Virus record (IMG/VR): IMGVR_UViG_3300025669_000119
Span: 1-35,546 of that record
Source: a virus
Strand: one strand, 5' to 3'
Length of the DNA stretch: 35,546 nucleotides
The first letter of the stretch is position 1; each line of letters begins with the position of its first letter. This document shows, in pieces, positions 24,936 to 30,913 of this stretch. A program made the position numbers and the translations under genes. A model generated the notes under the pieces. It was given only the letters and a program-made list of their open reading frames with translations, did no database searches and was not told where the DNA came from.

Positions 24936-25037
24936 TTAGCGGTTATAAAAGTTGTCGTAATCCATGGCCTCGTTAATATCGGGTTCCTCTACTCCACATA
25001 CGGGATATAGATAGAAGTATTCTCGACACTCATGGTT
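24936..25037 (-). other. Open 33-codon stretch without a start codon
   Basis: Directly after the stop of the 49-aa gene (25038) and in its frame, 33 sense codons run to a TAA at 24936. They read HECREYFYLYPVCGVEEP... and look protein-like, but contain no ATG, GTG or TTG before residue 20. Readthrough of the TAA or a chance open frame are both possible. The ATG at 25032 in another frame gives only 14 aa. Confidence 0.25.
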
Positions 25038-25187
25038 TTACTGGTTAATGAATTGGGTTTCTATTTCGTCTCGCAATCCAGCGTACAGTCTTGTAACAAT
25101 GCGTGGTGACGAATCCTTTAGAACCTCTGCGTTTAAAAGATCTGTTAGGTCGAGTACTTGAGCCGTGGTGAGTTCTAATTTGATCAT
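25038..25187 (-). CDS. Small hypothetical protein behind promoter P2
   Basis: 49 aa (MIKLELTTAQVLDLTDLLNA...), helical, first gene downstream of promoter P2 (25213-25241) with a short leader of about 20 nt. Family unknown. Confidence 0.6.
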   Translation of the reverse strand: MIKLELTTAQVLDLTDLLNAEVLKDSSPRIVTRLYAGLRDEIETQFINQ

Positions 25188-25212
25188 ACTTAATTGATTA
25201 GGTTACGTTCTT

Positions 25213-25241
25213 ATCATAAGCCTGTATTAAGTAAAAAGCAA
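25213..25241 (-). promoter_or_regulatory. Promoter P2 with operator ACTTAATACAGGCTTAT
   Basis: -35 TTGCTT (25236-25241), 17-bp spacer, -10 TATGAT (25213-25218). The 17-bp element is at 25216-25232, in the same register as the other four promoters. It reads leftward into the early/recombination operon. Confidence 0.75.
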
Positions 25242-25288
25242 TAGCATTTTACAGCGTATTGCTCTTTTAATCTTGACCTATGATTCTT

Positions 25289-25459
25289 TTATGTCTCGTA
25301 ATCAAACAAGTCTTCTGCTTCTACACCGAATAAAGCCATCAACTTAGCTTGGTTCTCTACACTAGGTTGAGTTGTTTGCGATGCCCAGAGGGTGATTGTA
25401 GTTAGACTTACGCCAACATGTTCAGCGACTTCCTTTTGTAAAAACTTTCTACCCATCAT
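25289..25459 (-). CDS. Small XRE/Cro-like DNA-binding protein
   Basis: 56 aa. The helix-turn-helix FLQKEVAEHVGVSLTTITLW (residues ~6-25) is followed by PSVENQAKLMALFGVEAEDL, the normal end of a Cro/CI HTH domain. A usual first helix is missing in this frame but is encoded just upstream in another frame (25456-25509). It lies behind promoter P3 and just upstream of P2, so it could bind the shared operator. AGAAAGG before the ATG pair is one of the few Shine-Dalgarno-like sites here. Confidence 0.7.
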   Translation of the reverse strand: MMGRKFLQKEVAEHVGVSLTTITLWASQTTQPSVENQAKLMALFGVEAEDLFDYET

Positions 25460-25509
25460 AAACCTTTCTTGTGTCTAAAGTTCTCGATGTAGTTTTTTTT
25501 GATTTTCAT
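25456..25509 (-). CDS. Leader ORF encoding a likely XRE first helix
   Basis: 17 aa, MKIKKNYIENFRHKKGL, ending in TGA that overlaps the ATGATG of the XRE gene (TTATGATG). It resembles the normal N-terminal helix of XRE proteins (IKELRKEKGL), one frame off the downstream HTH. It may be a coupled leader, a frameshift-split gene or a real frameshift site. Confidence 0.45.
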   Translation of the reverse strand: MKIKKNYIENFRHKKGL

Positions 25510-25530
25510 AAAGATTTGGTTACTTCGGTT

Positions 25531-25680
25531 TTAATCATAAGCGAAGTTTAAGCAAAAGTCAATGTTATTCTGGATACGCACTGGTTTTAATCCAAACCGT
25601 TGTAGTATCACCGTCATCTTTTCCTCTATAGGGCTTTCTGTACCCATAAAAGATATGTGTTTTAGGTTGGAGGTGTCCAT
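25531..25680 (-). CDS. Small hypothetical protein
   Basis: 49 aa (MDTSNLKHISFMGTESPIEE...), starting 12 bp after the replication initiator. Its last codons and stop contain promoter P3: the -10 box TATGAT codes for its final Tyr-Asp. Family unknown. Confidence 0.5.
   Translation of the reverse strand: MDTSNLKHISFMGTESPIEEKMTVILQRFGLKPVRIQNNIDFCLNFAYD
25534..25562 (-). promoter_or_regulatory. Promoter P3 with operator GCTTAAACTTCGCTTAT
   Basis: -35 TTGACT (25557-25562), 17-bp spacer, -10 TATGAT (25534-25539). Operator element at 25537-25553. It lies inside the 3' end of the 49-aa gene and drives the leader ORF and XRE gene. Confidence 0.75.
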
Positions 25681-25692
25681 TTAGGAGTTAAG

Positions 25693-26430
25693 TTAGGTTT
25701 TGTAAATTTTTTTTGCGTCATCTTTTTTATCTTGCCTCTCTGTCATCTGCTTCAGTTCTTTCGTTTTGTTGAACGCTACCCAGTTATTCAACCAGTTGCG
25801 TATTCTCATAATAGTAACGATCTTCTTGTCGTTCGCTTTACACCATACAAGGCACTCTTTAACCTGTTTAGTCGCACTCCCTTTCTTTGAGAACTCTTGT
25901 ATGGCCTGTAGATAAAGGTCAGGTTTTACCCTGTTCTTCAGCTCAAGCATTTCACAGTTACCACAAAACCCCTGCCATAAAGGATTATCGGAATCTTCTT
26001 TTTTATATATTTTTTCTTTCTTCTTATCATTCTTTACATTCTTTACATTCTTGTTTGTTGTTAGTTGTTTGTTAGTTGTTTGTTGGTCGTTTGTTAGCTG
26101 GCTTGTTAGTTTGTTTGTTACCTTGTCTTGATATTTATCGTAATTACAGATTGTAATAAGGGTGTTTTTGTTTGTTGGTTTGCTTGTTAGTTCGCTTGTT
26201 GATTTTAGCTTTTTTATTGAAGTCCTTACATTTTGCACTGTCAGCCCAGTTTCTTTCGCCAAGTGCCCTAAGCTAGTTAATCTTTGCCCTCGTTTAATAA
26301 CAATCCCCCTCCATTTCTGGTCTTCGTGGTTCGCAATAATAAGTAAATGCAGGAATAAACGACAGGTATTGATGTCGTTGTACCACTCCCATTTAGTAAA
26401 CTGCCTGTGTAATTTGATCCATCCTTCCAT
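25693..26430 (-). CDS. Replication initiator (phage replisome-organiser/DnaD-like)
   Basis: 245 aa. The N-terminal domain (~1-115) is the phage initiator winged helix: GWIKLHRQFTKWEWYNDINT, CRLFLHLLIIANHEDQKWRG, LTSLGHLAKETGLTVQNVRT and NKNTLITICNYDKYQ. Residues ~113-150 are a low-complexity Asn/Thr/Lys/Gln linker whose DNA holds repeat units (possible origin). The C-terminal part (~152-235) is helical (CLVWCKANDKKIVTIMRIRN) and would contact helicase or loader. It is the first gene of the leftward operon, behind promoter PL and a structured leader. No separate helicase or polymerase gene is seen, so host replication machinery is expected. Confidence 0.75.
   Translation of the reverse strand: MEGWIKLHRQFTKWEWYNDINTCRLFLHLLIIANHEDQKWRGIVIKRGQRLTSLGHLAKETGLTVQNVRTSIKKLKSTSELTSKPTNKNTLITICNYDKYQDKVTNKLTSQLTNDQQTTNKQLTTNKNVKNVKNDKKKEKIYKKEDSDNPLWQGFCGNCEMLELKNRVKPDLYLQAIQEFSKKGSATKQVKECLVWCKANDKKIVTIMRIRNWLNNWVAFNKTKELKQMTERQDKKDDAKKIYKT
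26051..26205. other. Candidate replication origin inside the initiator gene
   Basis: Read on the + strand, 26051-26120 holds about five units of 11-12 bp like TTAGTTGTTTG, and 26163-26205 a second cluster (TTGGTTTGCTTG, TTAGTTCGCTTG). Next to them, 26000-26050 is AT-rich (a run like TTTTTTATATATTTTTTC). Iterons plus an AT-rich stretch within the initiator gene are the plan of the lambda O origin. Low-complexity coding could mimic it. Confidence 0.45.
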
Positions 26431-26432
26431 TT

Positions 26433-26541
26433 GTCTTGTCGTTAGCCTTCAGGGCCCATCCACCAACATCCCCTTTCAAGGAAGCCCGACAAGACTTATG
26501 GTGAATAGGCTGTGAAGATTGATATATCGCGCTTGTCGTGC
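26433..26541 (-). promoter_or_regulatory. Switch-like leader of the replication initiator
   Basis: The expected transcript from PL starts near 26541. It contains arm A CGACAAG (26532-26538), arm B GTCTTGTCG (26487-26495) and arm C CGACAAGAC (26433-26441). B pairs with C over 9 bp, ending 2 nt before the ATG at 26430, or with A over 7 bp. The two hairpins exclude each other, so ribosome access could be controlled. Confidence 0.55.
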
Positions 26542-26547
26542 AAAGCA

Positions 26548-26575
26548 ATCATACCTGCCTAAAGCAACTTGTCAA
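26548..26575 (-). promoter_or_regulatory. Leftward promoter PL
   Basis: Near-consensus on the - strand: TTGACA (26570-26575), 16-bp spacer, TATGAT (26548-26553). It drives the replication initiator through the ~110-nt leader. The 17-bp operator of the other promoters is absent, so it is probably under different control. Confidence 0.75.
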
Positions 26576-26594
26576 CCACAAAGCAAATATTCTA

Positions 26595-26623
26595 TTGCCA
26601 CAGGCTTAATCTTGGCTTATACT
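26595..26623 (+). promoter_or_regulatory. Rightward promoter P4 with operator GCTTAATCTTGGCTTAT
   Basis: TTGCCA (26595-26600), 17-bp spacer, TATACT (26618-26623). The element is at 26604-26620. It is back to back with PL, with 19 bp between the -35 boxes. Start site expected near 26630, 18 nt before the first ATG. Confidence 0.8.
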
Positions 26624-26647
26624 TAGGTCGTACCTAACACTTTTAGA

Positions 26648-26986
26648 ATGACTCAAGAAAAGTACGAACTACGGATTCACAAGATCAAAAATCTTAAGGA
26701 TAAAGTCGCCTATGTCCTTCTGAACGACAAACAGGCTAGGGATTGCGATATGAGGCTAACTTGTTTGGTATGGTTTAAATTCCAAGAGAAGGACTTGTTT
26801 AAGAATCAAGAGGATGTTTGGAGTGTTCAGCTCAGAGACATGCAAAAACTTCCACGAGCAGACAATGTATCTCGCTGGAGACGCAAGATACAGAACGAAG
26901 ACGGGTTCTGGTTGCCTACGACGTGGGAAGTGGCTAGGAAGCGCAATATCAACAAAATCGCCTGGAGAAACGCCCTGGGGGTATAA
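26648..26986 (+). CDS. Conserved phage hypothetical protein, first gene of rightward operon
   Basis: 112 aa. Basic, Trp- and Arg-rich C-terminal half (LPRADNVSRWRRKIQNEDGF, then LPTTWEVARKRNIN). This part resembles a short family found near phage control regions, where it is placed first behind the rightward promoter. DNA or RNA binding is suggested by charge only. There is no Shine-Dalgarno; the leader is CACTTTTAGA. Confidence 0.65.
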   Translation: MTQEKYELRIHKIKNLKDKVAYVLLNDKQARDCDMRLTCLVWFKFQEKDLFKNQEDVWSVQLRDMQKLPRADNVSRWRRKIQNEDGFWLPTTWEVARKRNINKIAWRNALGV

Positions 26987-27050
26987 GTAAAGAAAGCATC
27001 AAAAACTATAGATAGCTAGTAGGCTATGTATAGATAACCAAAAAAACAAC

Positions 27051-27296
27051 ATGAACAAAAAAAACATCAAAGAACAACTACTTGAGCTTATGAGTAGCCC
27101 TAGTCCGAAAATCAACACGGGCGAAGAGTTCCGCGACAGTGGAGGGGTAGCGGGTCAACCTCTCGAGAAGATTGTCTCTATACCGGTTTACATTGACGAC
27201 GATTATACGAGTATTGTATTCCGTTTTATCGAAGCACTCGGGGATATAGACGTAATAGAAGGGTTTGACAGTTTTTTACCAGAACAGCCTAACTAA
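27051..27296 (+). CDS. Hypothetical acidic protein
   Basis: 81 aa. Acidic C-terminal half (VYIDDDYTSIVFRFIEALGD) after a Gly/Ser-rich stretch. The ATG follows AACCAAAAAAACAAC, without a Shine-Dalgarno. Family unknown. Confidence 0.6.
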   Translation: MNKKNIKEQLLELMSSPSPKINTGEEFRDSGGVAGQPLEKIVSIPVYIDDDYTSIVFRFIEALGDIDVIEGFDSFLPEQPN

Positions 27297-27320
27297 CAAT
27301 CCATCTAATAAAACCTAGTT

Positions 27321-27479
27321 ATGATTAAGCCAACCTGCGAAGTGTGCAAAAAGGAAATATCACAAGATGATATTGCCAGGGCAATGTGGGAGATGTTTAA
27401 TAAGCCTCGTGTCATATGTGGGGAGTGCGCGAAACAGAATAAAGCCCAGCCCCAGGGCGATAACCAAACAAACCTATGA
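27321..27479 (+). CDS. Zinc-ribbon micro-protein
   Basis: 52 aa: CEVCKK near the N-terminus (residues 6-11) and VICGECAK at ~35-42 give a CxxC...CxxC zinc site, with an ARAMWEMF helix between. The stop overlaps the next ATG by four bases (ATGA), a strong sign of translation. Possibly a nucleic-acid or host-protein binder. Confidence 0.65.
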   Translation: MIKPTCEVCKKEISQDDIARAMWEMFNKPRVICGECAKQNKAQPQGDNQTNL

Positions 27480-27844
27480 ATAAACAAGAATACAAATGCC
27501 AAAGCTATTACGATGATAGTGTGCTTCGTGATTGTAGTTGTGGCCAATGTGATAAAAAGATAGAAAAGATATATGGGTCAACGGAATACATAGAAAAAAA
27601 CGACATCAAGGTTGGTGTTTTAAAGCTTTTCGTAATTTCGCAATGGGATTGGAAAACTAAAATTACATGCTTTCAAGAAAGCTTGAAAACATTTGGGGGA
27701 GGTACTATGTCAATACCGTTCTCACTAAAAAGGTGTATTTATGTTAGCGAAGATAGAACTCATGCAAAATGGGAAAAAGTTAAAAGATTGACGCAAGAAA
27801 TGAAAGATACATTGATAGAAAGTGGATACCTCTTAACCAAATAA
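27476..27844 (+). CDS. Hypothetical protein, Cys-rich N-terminus
   Basis: 122 aa. The N-terminal ~30 residues hold CxCGxCDKK (RDCSCGQCDKKIEKIYG), suggesting metal binding; a beta-rich middle follows (KLFVISQWDWKTKITCF). Coupled by ATGA to the zinc-ribbon gene. Family unknown. Confidence 0.6.
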   Translation: MNKQEYKCQSYYDDSVLRDCSCGQCDKKIEKIYGSTEYIEKNDIKVGVLKLFVISQWDWKTKITCFQESLKTFGGGTMSIPFSLKRCIYVSEDRTHAKWEKVKRLTQEMKDTLIESGYLLTK

Positions 27845-27848
27845 ACCT

Positions 27849-28190
27849 ATGAAGAAACAAGTAACAGAACTACTGGACAAGCTATTTTCAAAACAGGAAC
27901 GCCCCCTTATGATTGGTGATGTGCTTGAGAGGATAGTCGAAAAAGATGCTACTGATAAAATTACTCGTATCCCTGAAACTTGGGCAGGAGAAGAAATGGA
28001 AAAATGTATAGGACTTTGGAAATTATGCGGCTTCACCAAGAGCCTACAGCAGATAATCGAGACTAGCGGGTGGATGGAAGAACCAAAAAACATTTCCTGT
28101 AAAGAGGGCGAAACTAATTACATGGTTCAAGTTCTAGTAGACCCAAAAGCACAAGCATTAATAGAATTTATATTATCACTAGACTTGTAA
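27849..28190 (+). CDS. Hypothetical protein sharing its start with a later gene
   Basis: 113 aa. The opening MKKQVTELLDKLF almost matches MNKQVTELLDSLI of the 48-aa gene at 28862, at DNA level too. The rest (MIGDVLERIVEKDATDKITR, WKLCGFTKSLQQII) is helical and unknown. It starts 4 bp after the previous stop behind AAACCT. Confidence 0.6.
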   Translation: MKKQVTELLDKLFSKQERPLMIGDVLERIVEKDATDKITRIPETWAGEEMEKCIGLWKLCGFTKSLQQIIETSGWMEEPKNISCKEGETNYMVQVLVDPKAQALIEFILSLDL

Positions 28191-28230
28191 CAGAAACTAA
28201 ACCTATATTTAAACTTTAACAAATAACACC

Positions 28231-28869
28231 ATGACAAACCAAGGCTCGAATGGCGTGTACTGCTCGGATGGCGTGTACTGCTCGTATGGCGTGTACTGCT
28301 CGGATGGCGTGTACTGCTCGTATGGCGTGTCCTACTCGAATGGCGTGTCCTACTCGGATGGCGTGTACTCCTCGGATGGCGTGTCCTACTCGAATGGCGT
28401 GTCCTACTCGGATGGCGTGTCCTACTCGGATGGCGTGTCCTGCTCGTATGGCGTGAAAGAATCTAAAGGAGTTTTCAAGGCTATATTCGGACCGAAGAAA
28501 GAAGACAAGCCTACTATATTCGGGAAAGAGGTGTCAAAAAAAAAATACAGCGAAGTACTAAATAAACTCAAGAATGGTTTTGGTTGGAAGCCCAGGGCTA
28601 ATACAGCTTTTGACTTGTACCTCAAAGGAGGTTCAGACTGGTCGAAGGTAGACGCAAGTAAAATCAAAAAGAAAGAGAATATGTGGGATGATATGCCGCA
28701 AGAAATGATAGACCACATCAAGAGTATGGATGAGTTCGATGCAGAATTATTTAAATGGCATACTGGTATCGATGTTGATAAATCTGACACAGTAACAATA
28801 GAATACGAAGGCAAGAAAACAGAAATCAGTCGAGAGTCCGCAATAGCACCAAATCTAATAAATGAATAA
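28231..28869 (+). CDS. Hexapeptide-repeat protein
   Basis: 212 aa. Residues 6-77 are twelve copies of S-(N/D/Y)-G-V-x-x, encoded by an 18-bp tandem repeat, plus a degenerate thirteenth (SKGVFK). Such runs could form a beta-solenoid. A Lys-rich link (IFGPKKEDKPTIFGKEVSKK) and a globular ~120-residue domain follow (YSEVLNKLKNGFGWKPRANT, LFKWHTGIDVDKSDTVTIEY). Bound or displayed on a repeat stalk, the role is unknown. Similar SxGV repeats occur in other phage and bacterial proteins. Confidence 0.7.
   Translation: MTNQGSNGVYCSDGVYCSYGVYCSDGVYCSYGVSYSNGVSYSDGVYSSDGVSYSNGVSYSDGVSYSDGVSCSYGVKESKGVFKAIFGPKKEDKPTIFGKEVSKKKYSEVLNKLKNGFGWKPRANTAFDLYLKGGSDWSKVDASKIKKKENMWDDMPQEMIDHIKSMDEFDAELFKWHTGIDVDKSDTVTIEYEGKKTEISRESAIAPNLINE
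28246..28461 (+). repeat. 18-bp tandem repeat, 12 copies
   Basis: Unit TCG-NAT-GGC-GTG-TNC-TNC. Across 12 copies only three bases vary among units 1-11 (first base of codon 2; second bases of codons 5 and 6), all amino-acid-changing. Third positions never differ. The last unit ends GTG-AAA-GAA. Copy-number changes would keep the frame. Confidence 0.95.
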
Positions 28870-29008
28870 ACAAGTAACAGAACTGCTAGATTCACTGATA
28901 GAGGACGTATTGTCAGGGAGGTTCGGTACTAAGAACCGCGCCGAGCTGGTGATGCGTTTGATTGGAATTGAGTGCGCTTTGGCTATTAAAACTAAATTTA
29001 AACCTTAA
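28862..29008 (+). CDS. Small helical protein
   Basis: 48 aa, MNKQVTELLDSLIEDVLSGR then FGTKNRAELVMRLIGIECAL. Overlaps the repeat gene's end by 8 bp (AAATGAATAA). Its first ten residues mirror those of the gene at 27849. Family unknown. Confidence 0.6.
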   Translation: MNKQVTELLDSLIEDVLSGRFGTKNRAELVMRLIGIECALAIKTKFKP

Positions 29009-29010
29009 CC

Positions 29011-29229
29011 ATGGGCTGGGATCAAATACAAAAAGGCTATCATCCAATCGAGTTGCTATACCTTCCCAATCGCATTTACAACGCATTGGTGTATAATGGC
29101 ATTGGTGATATACCGACTTTGACTGCTTTAACTAGGAAAGAGCTTCTTACTAAATGGAGTATCGGTCCATACGCAGTCGATCAAATCAAAAAAGCATTAA
29201 AAAAACAGGGGCTATGCCTGAAAAGATAG
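29011..29229 (+). CDS. Stand-alone RNA polymerase alpha-CTD-like protein
   Basis: 72 aa, nearly all an HhH domain like the C-terminal domain of bacterial RNA polymerase alpha: PIELLYLPNRIYNALVYNGI, then GDIPTLTALTRKELLTKWSI and GPYAVDQIKKALKKQGLCL. R21, N24 and G52 align with E. coli alpha R265, N268 and G296, which read UP-element DNA. The positions of K298 and S299 are Y54 and A55. It could bind UP DNA or compete with host alpha. It starts 2 bp after the previous stop. Confidence 0.7.
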   Translation: MGWDQIQKGYHPIELLYLPNRIYNALVYNGIGDIPTLTALTRKELLTKWSIGPYAVDQIKKALKKQGLCLKR

Positions 29230-29378
29230 AAAACTTAAAGGAGTGGAAGCGGTTTTTAAGCTGGGTAAACCAACTAAGCCCGTGGAATCTATGGCGCGAT
29301 GGAGACTTGGAGAAGCCGATTAGCGAGCGAACGCTCAACCCAAAAGTGATCCCGCACCTGGAGAGACTACTGAAATAG
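29214..29378 (+). CDS. Small Trp-rich protein
   Basis: 54 aa (MPEKIENLKEWKRFLSWVNQ...). Overlaps the alpha-CTD-like gene by 16 bp; four tryptophans cluster in residues ~11-27 (WKRFLSWVNQLSPWNLW). Family unknown. Confidence 0.5.
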   Translation: MPEKIENLKEWKRFLSWVNQLSPWNLWRDGDLEKPISERTLNPKVIPHLERLLK

Positions 29379-29391
29379 TAACTTCATATAT

Positions 29392-29571
29392 ATGACCATC
29401 TCAAGACCTAAATCTCTACTACCTGCTAGGGACAATATGTCGTACATAGATCATGTTCTAAAACACTGGTCTAGAATAGAAAGGCGTACTGCCTTTAGAC
29501 TAGGTTCGCGGAACAAAGCGCTTGTTGCGCCTAAGATCTCCCAGGTTGTGATTATAGAGTGGGAAAGTTAA
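29392..29571 (+). CDS. Last small gene of rightward operon
   Basis: 59 aa, basic (SRIERRTAFRLGSRNKALVA). ATG at 29392, 13 bp after the previous stop. Its stop overlaps that of the convergent holin gene by 4 bp, so there is no room for a terminator between them. Confidence 0.5.
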   Translation: MTISRPKSLLPARDNMSYIDHVLKHWSRIERRTAFRLGSRNKALVAPKISQVVIIEWES

Positions 29572-29807
29572 ACTCCTACATACTTATCAGCTCCAGCGAC
29601 GATCCCAGTTGTAACTAGACCGATGAAAGCTCCAGTCAAAATAGTTTCTGGTGTCCATGCTGTCATGTAAACAGGATTCAGGACTCCACCAAGCACGACA
29701 GCCCAAAGAGGCAGGACTTTTGAACTAGAGATATAAGGTAGCCCCAGTTGTTTTACAACCTGCACGATACCGAAGATAAAAACAGGTAACTCGAATGTGA
29801 TGTTCAT
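29568..29807 (-). CDS. Holin-like membrane protein
   Basis: 79 aa with three hydrophobic spans: PVFIFGIVQVVKQLGLPYI (~8-26), VLPLWAVVLGGVLNPVYMTA (~31-50) and ILTGAFIGLVTTGIVAGADK (~55-74). The size and the VxxxGxxxxG-rich character match small phage holins. It lies 10 bp after the amidase gene, the last of the lysis cassette. It may be a second holin or an antiholin. Confidence 0.6.
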   Translation of the reverse strand: MNITFELPVFIFGIVQVVKQLGLPYISSSKVLPLWAVVLGGVLNPVYMTAWTPETILTGAFIGLVTTGIVAGADKYVGV

Positions 29808-29817
29808 TGTTTGTAAA

Positions 29818-30435
29818 TTAAGAATTAGATTTATCGTCTATAACGCCTTCTAAGGCCTCTACCGCGCGCATGACCATAGTTATAGCCTCTTCGCGTGTTA
29901 TATTGTCGAGAGGGCGCTTTCCGTTCGATACCCCCCATGCTTTAGCCTCGTCTATGAAGCCTTTTGCCCACTCAGACGGTTCGTCCTCATCAAACGACGC
30001 TAGATAGCCTATAATGTCGTCTGGGATATTGTTACCTGGACAACTCTTGTAGGTTGCGTATTCGCGATGTCCTTGGACGTTGGTGGAAGGGATTTTGTAA
30101 TCCTTTTGGAGTTGCTTGATTAACTTGAGCGTTGCAAGTGCCTGTTCTTTAGATGGGACTTCTTTATCGAAGTTTCCAACCATGCAGATCCCGACACCCT
30201 TAAAATTCATTGATCCTTCTCTGCAATGTGCTCCTGTCTCGTTATCCTTGCGGTATTGTCTGACCTCCCCATCGCCAAATACAACGAAGTGGTAGCCTAT
30301 GTACCAGCCCTTGGTAGATTTTGGGAATCCCCTGCGTTTGTGGGAATTATTAAAAGAACTCTCGGTGATATTCGCGTTGAGATCACGCGGGGTGATACTG
30401 TGATGTACGATAACGTACTCGCGTTTGTTTGCCAT
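29818..30435 (-). CDS. N-acetylmuramoyl-L-alanine amidase (endolysin)
   Basis: 205 aa. The N-terminal Amidase_2/PGRP domain has the expected zinc ligands: H11 in VIVHHS, H123 in VQGHREYATYK and C132 in KSCPGN, with Y46 in WYIGYHFVV and H70 in NETGAHCREG. Residues ~154-195 (SEWAKGFIDEAKAWGVSNGK, then RPLDNITREEAITMVMRAVE) match the SLH-like wall-binding module. It cleaves the bond between lactyl and first peptide residue in peptidoglycan at the end of infection. It lies between two holin-like genes; no signal peptide is seen. Confidence 0.85.
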   Translation of the reverse strand: MANKREYVIVHHSITPRDLNANITESSFNNSHKRRGFPKSTKGWYIGYHFVVFGDGEVRQYRKDNETGAHCREGSMNFKGVGICMVGNFDKEVPSKEQALATLKLIKQLQKDYKIPSTNVQGHREYATYKSCPGNNIPDDIIGYLASFDEDEPSEWAKGFIDEAKAWGVSNGKRPLDNITREEAITMVMRAVEALEGVIDDKSNS

Positions 30436-30451
30436 ATTGTGTGTTTAAGAT

Positions 30452-30880
30452 TTATTTGCTAGCAGGCGCCTCGTGGCCCAAATAGCGACATAACTTTTCA
30501 CTAACCCATTCTGGGAGTACGACTCCTAAGACGTGGGCATTCTCTATTATACTAAGAACTTCTGTGACTGCCAAGTAAACCACGACGAAATCTTCAAACC
30601 ATTGAAGCATCGGTGTCAGCCTGACAAGCTGGTGAGCTGAAATAATTAGGATGGAATATAGTATGATCTTGTGTGCGGTATCTCTGAATTTTCGAGAGTT
30701 GAGGTTTTTGTGTTTGAACCCTTTCATCACTCCTGTAATCGTGTCCAGAATGACCAGGATAAAAAGTACTTCATACGCCAAAAGATTCTGCCCAATTGCA
30801 GTAGCAAGCGCGGTGAAGATAAACGCAAGCAAGGCTTTCGCTCCTATCGATTCGATCAGTCCAGAGATTTTGAGTATCAT
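30452..30880 (-). CDS. Cph1-type (Phage_holin_4) holin
   Basis: 142 aa. Hydrophobic segments (~14-45, LLAFIFTALATAIG, LLAYEVLFILVILDTITGVM) around the motif LDTITGVMKGFKHKNLNSRK, then LYSILIISAHQLV and VVVYLAVTEVLSIIENA. This arrangement is that of the cph1/toxin-secretion holin family, common in phages of Gram-positive bacteria. It would let the cytoplasmic amidase reach the wall. Its ATG is 16 bp from the amidase gene's start in the operon order. Confidence 0.8.
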   Translation of the reverse strand: MILKISGLIESIGAKALLAFIFTALATAIGQNLLAYEVLFILVILDTITGVMKGFKHKNLNSRKFRDTAHKIILYSILIISAHQLVRLTPMLQWFEDFVVVYLAVTEVLSIIENAHVLGVVLPEWVSEKLCRYLGHEAPASK

Positions 30881-30913
30881 GAGTAGAGGTGTGAGGTGTT
30901 ATTGACTTTTTGT

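Noticed and set aside
28250-28456. Second frame MACTAR-type repeat protein in the 18-bp array
   Set aside because: Any frame of an 18-bp repeat without stops stays open. The main frame continues into a normal domain, this one does not.
28246-28461. CRISPR-like array
   Set aside because: Units are contiguous, 18 bp, coding, and have no spacers.
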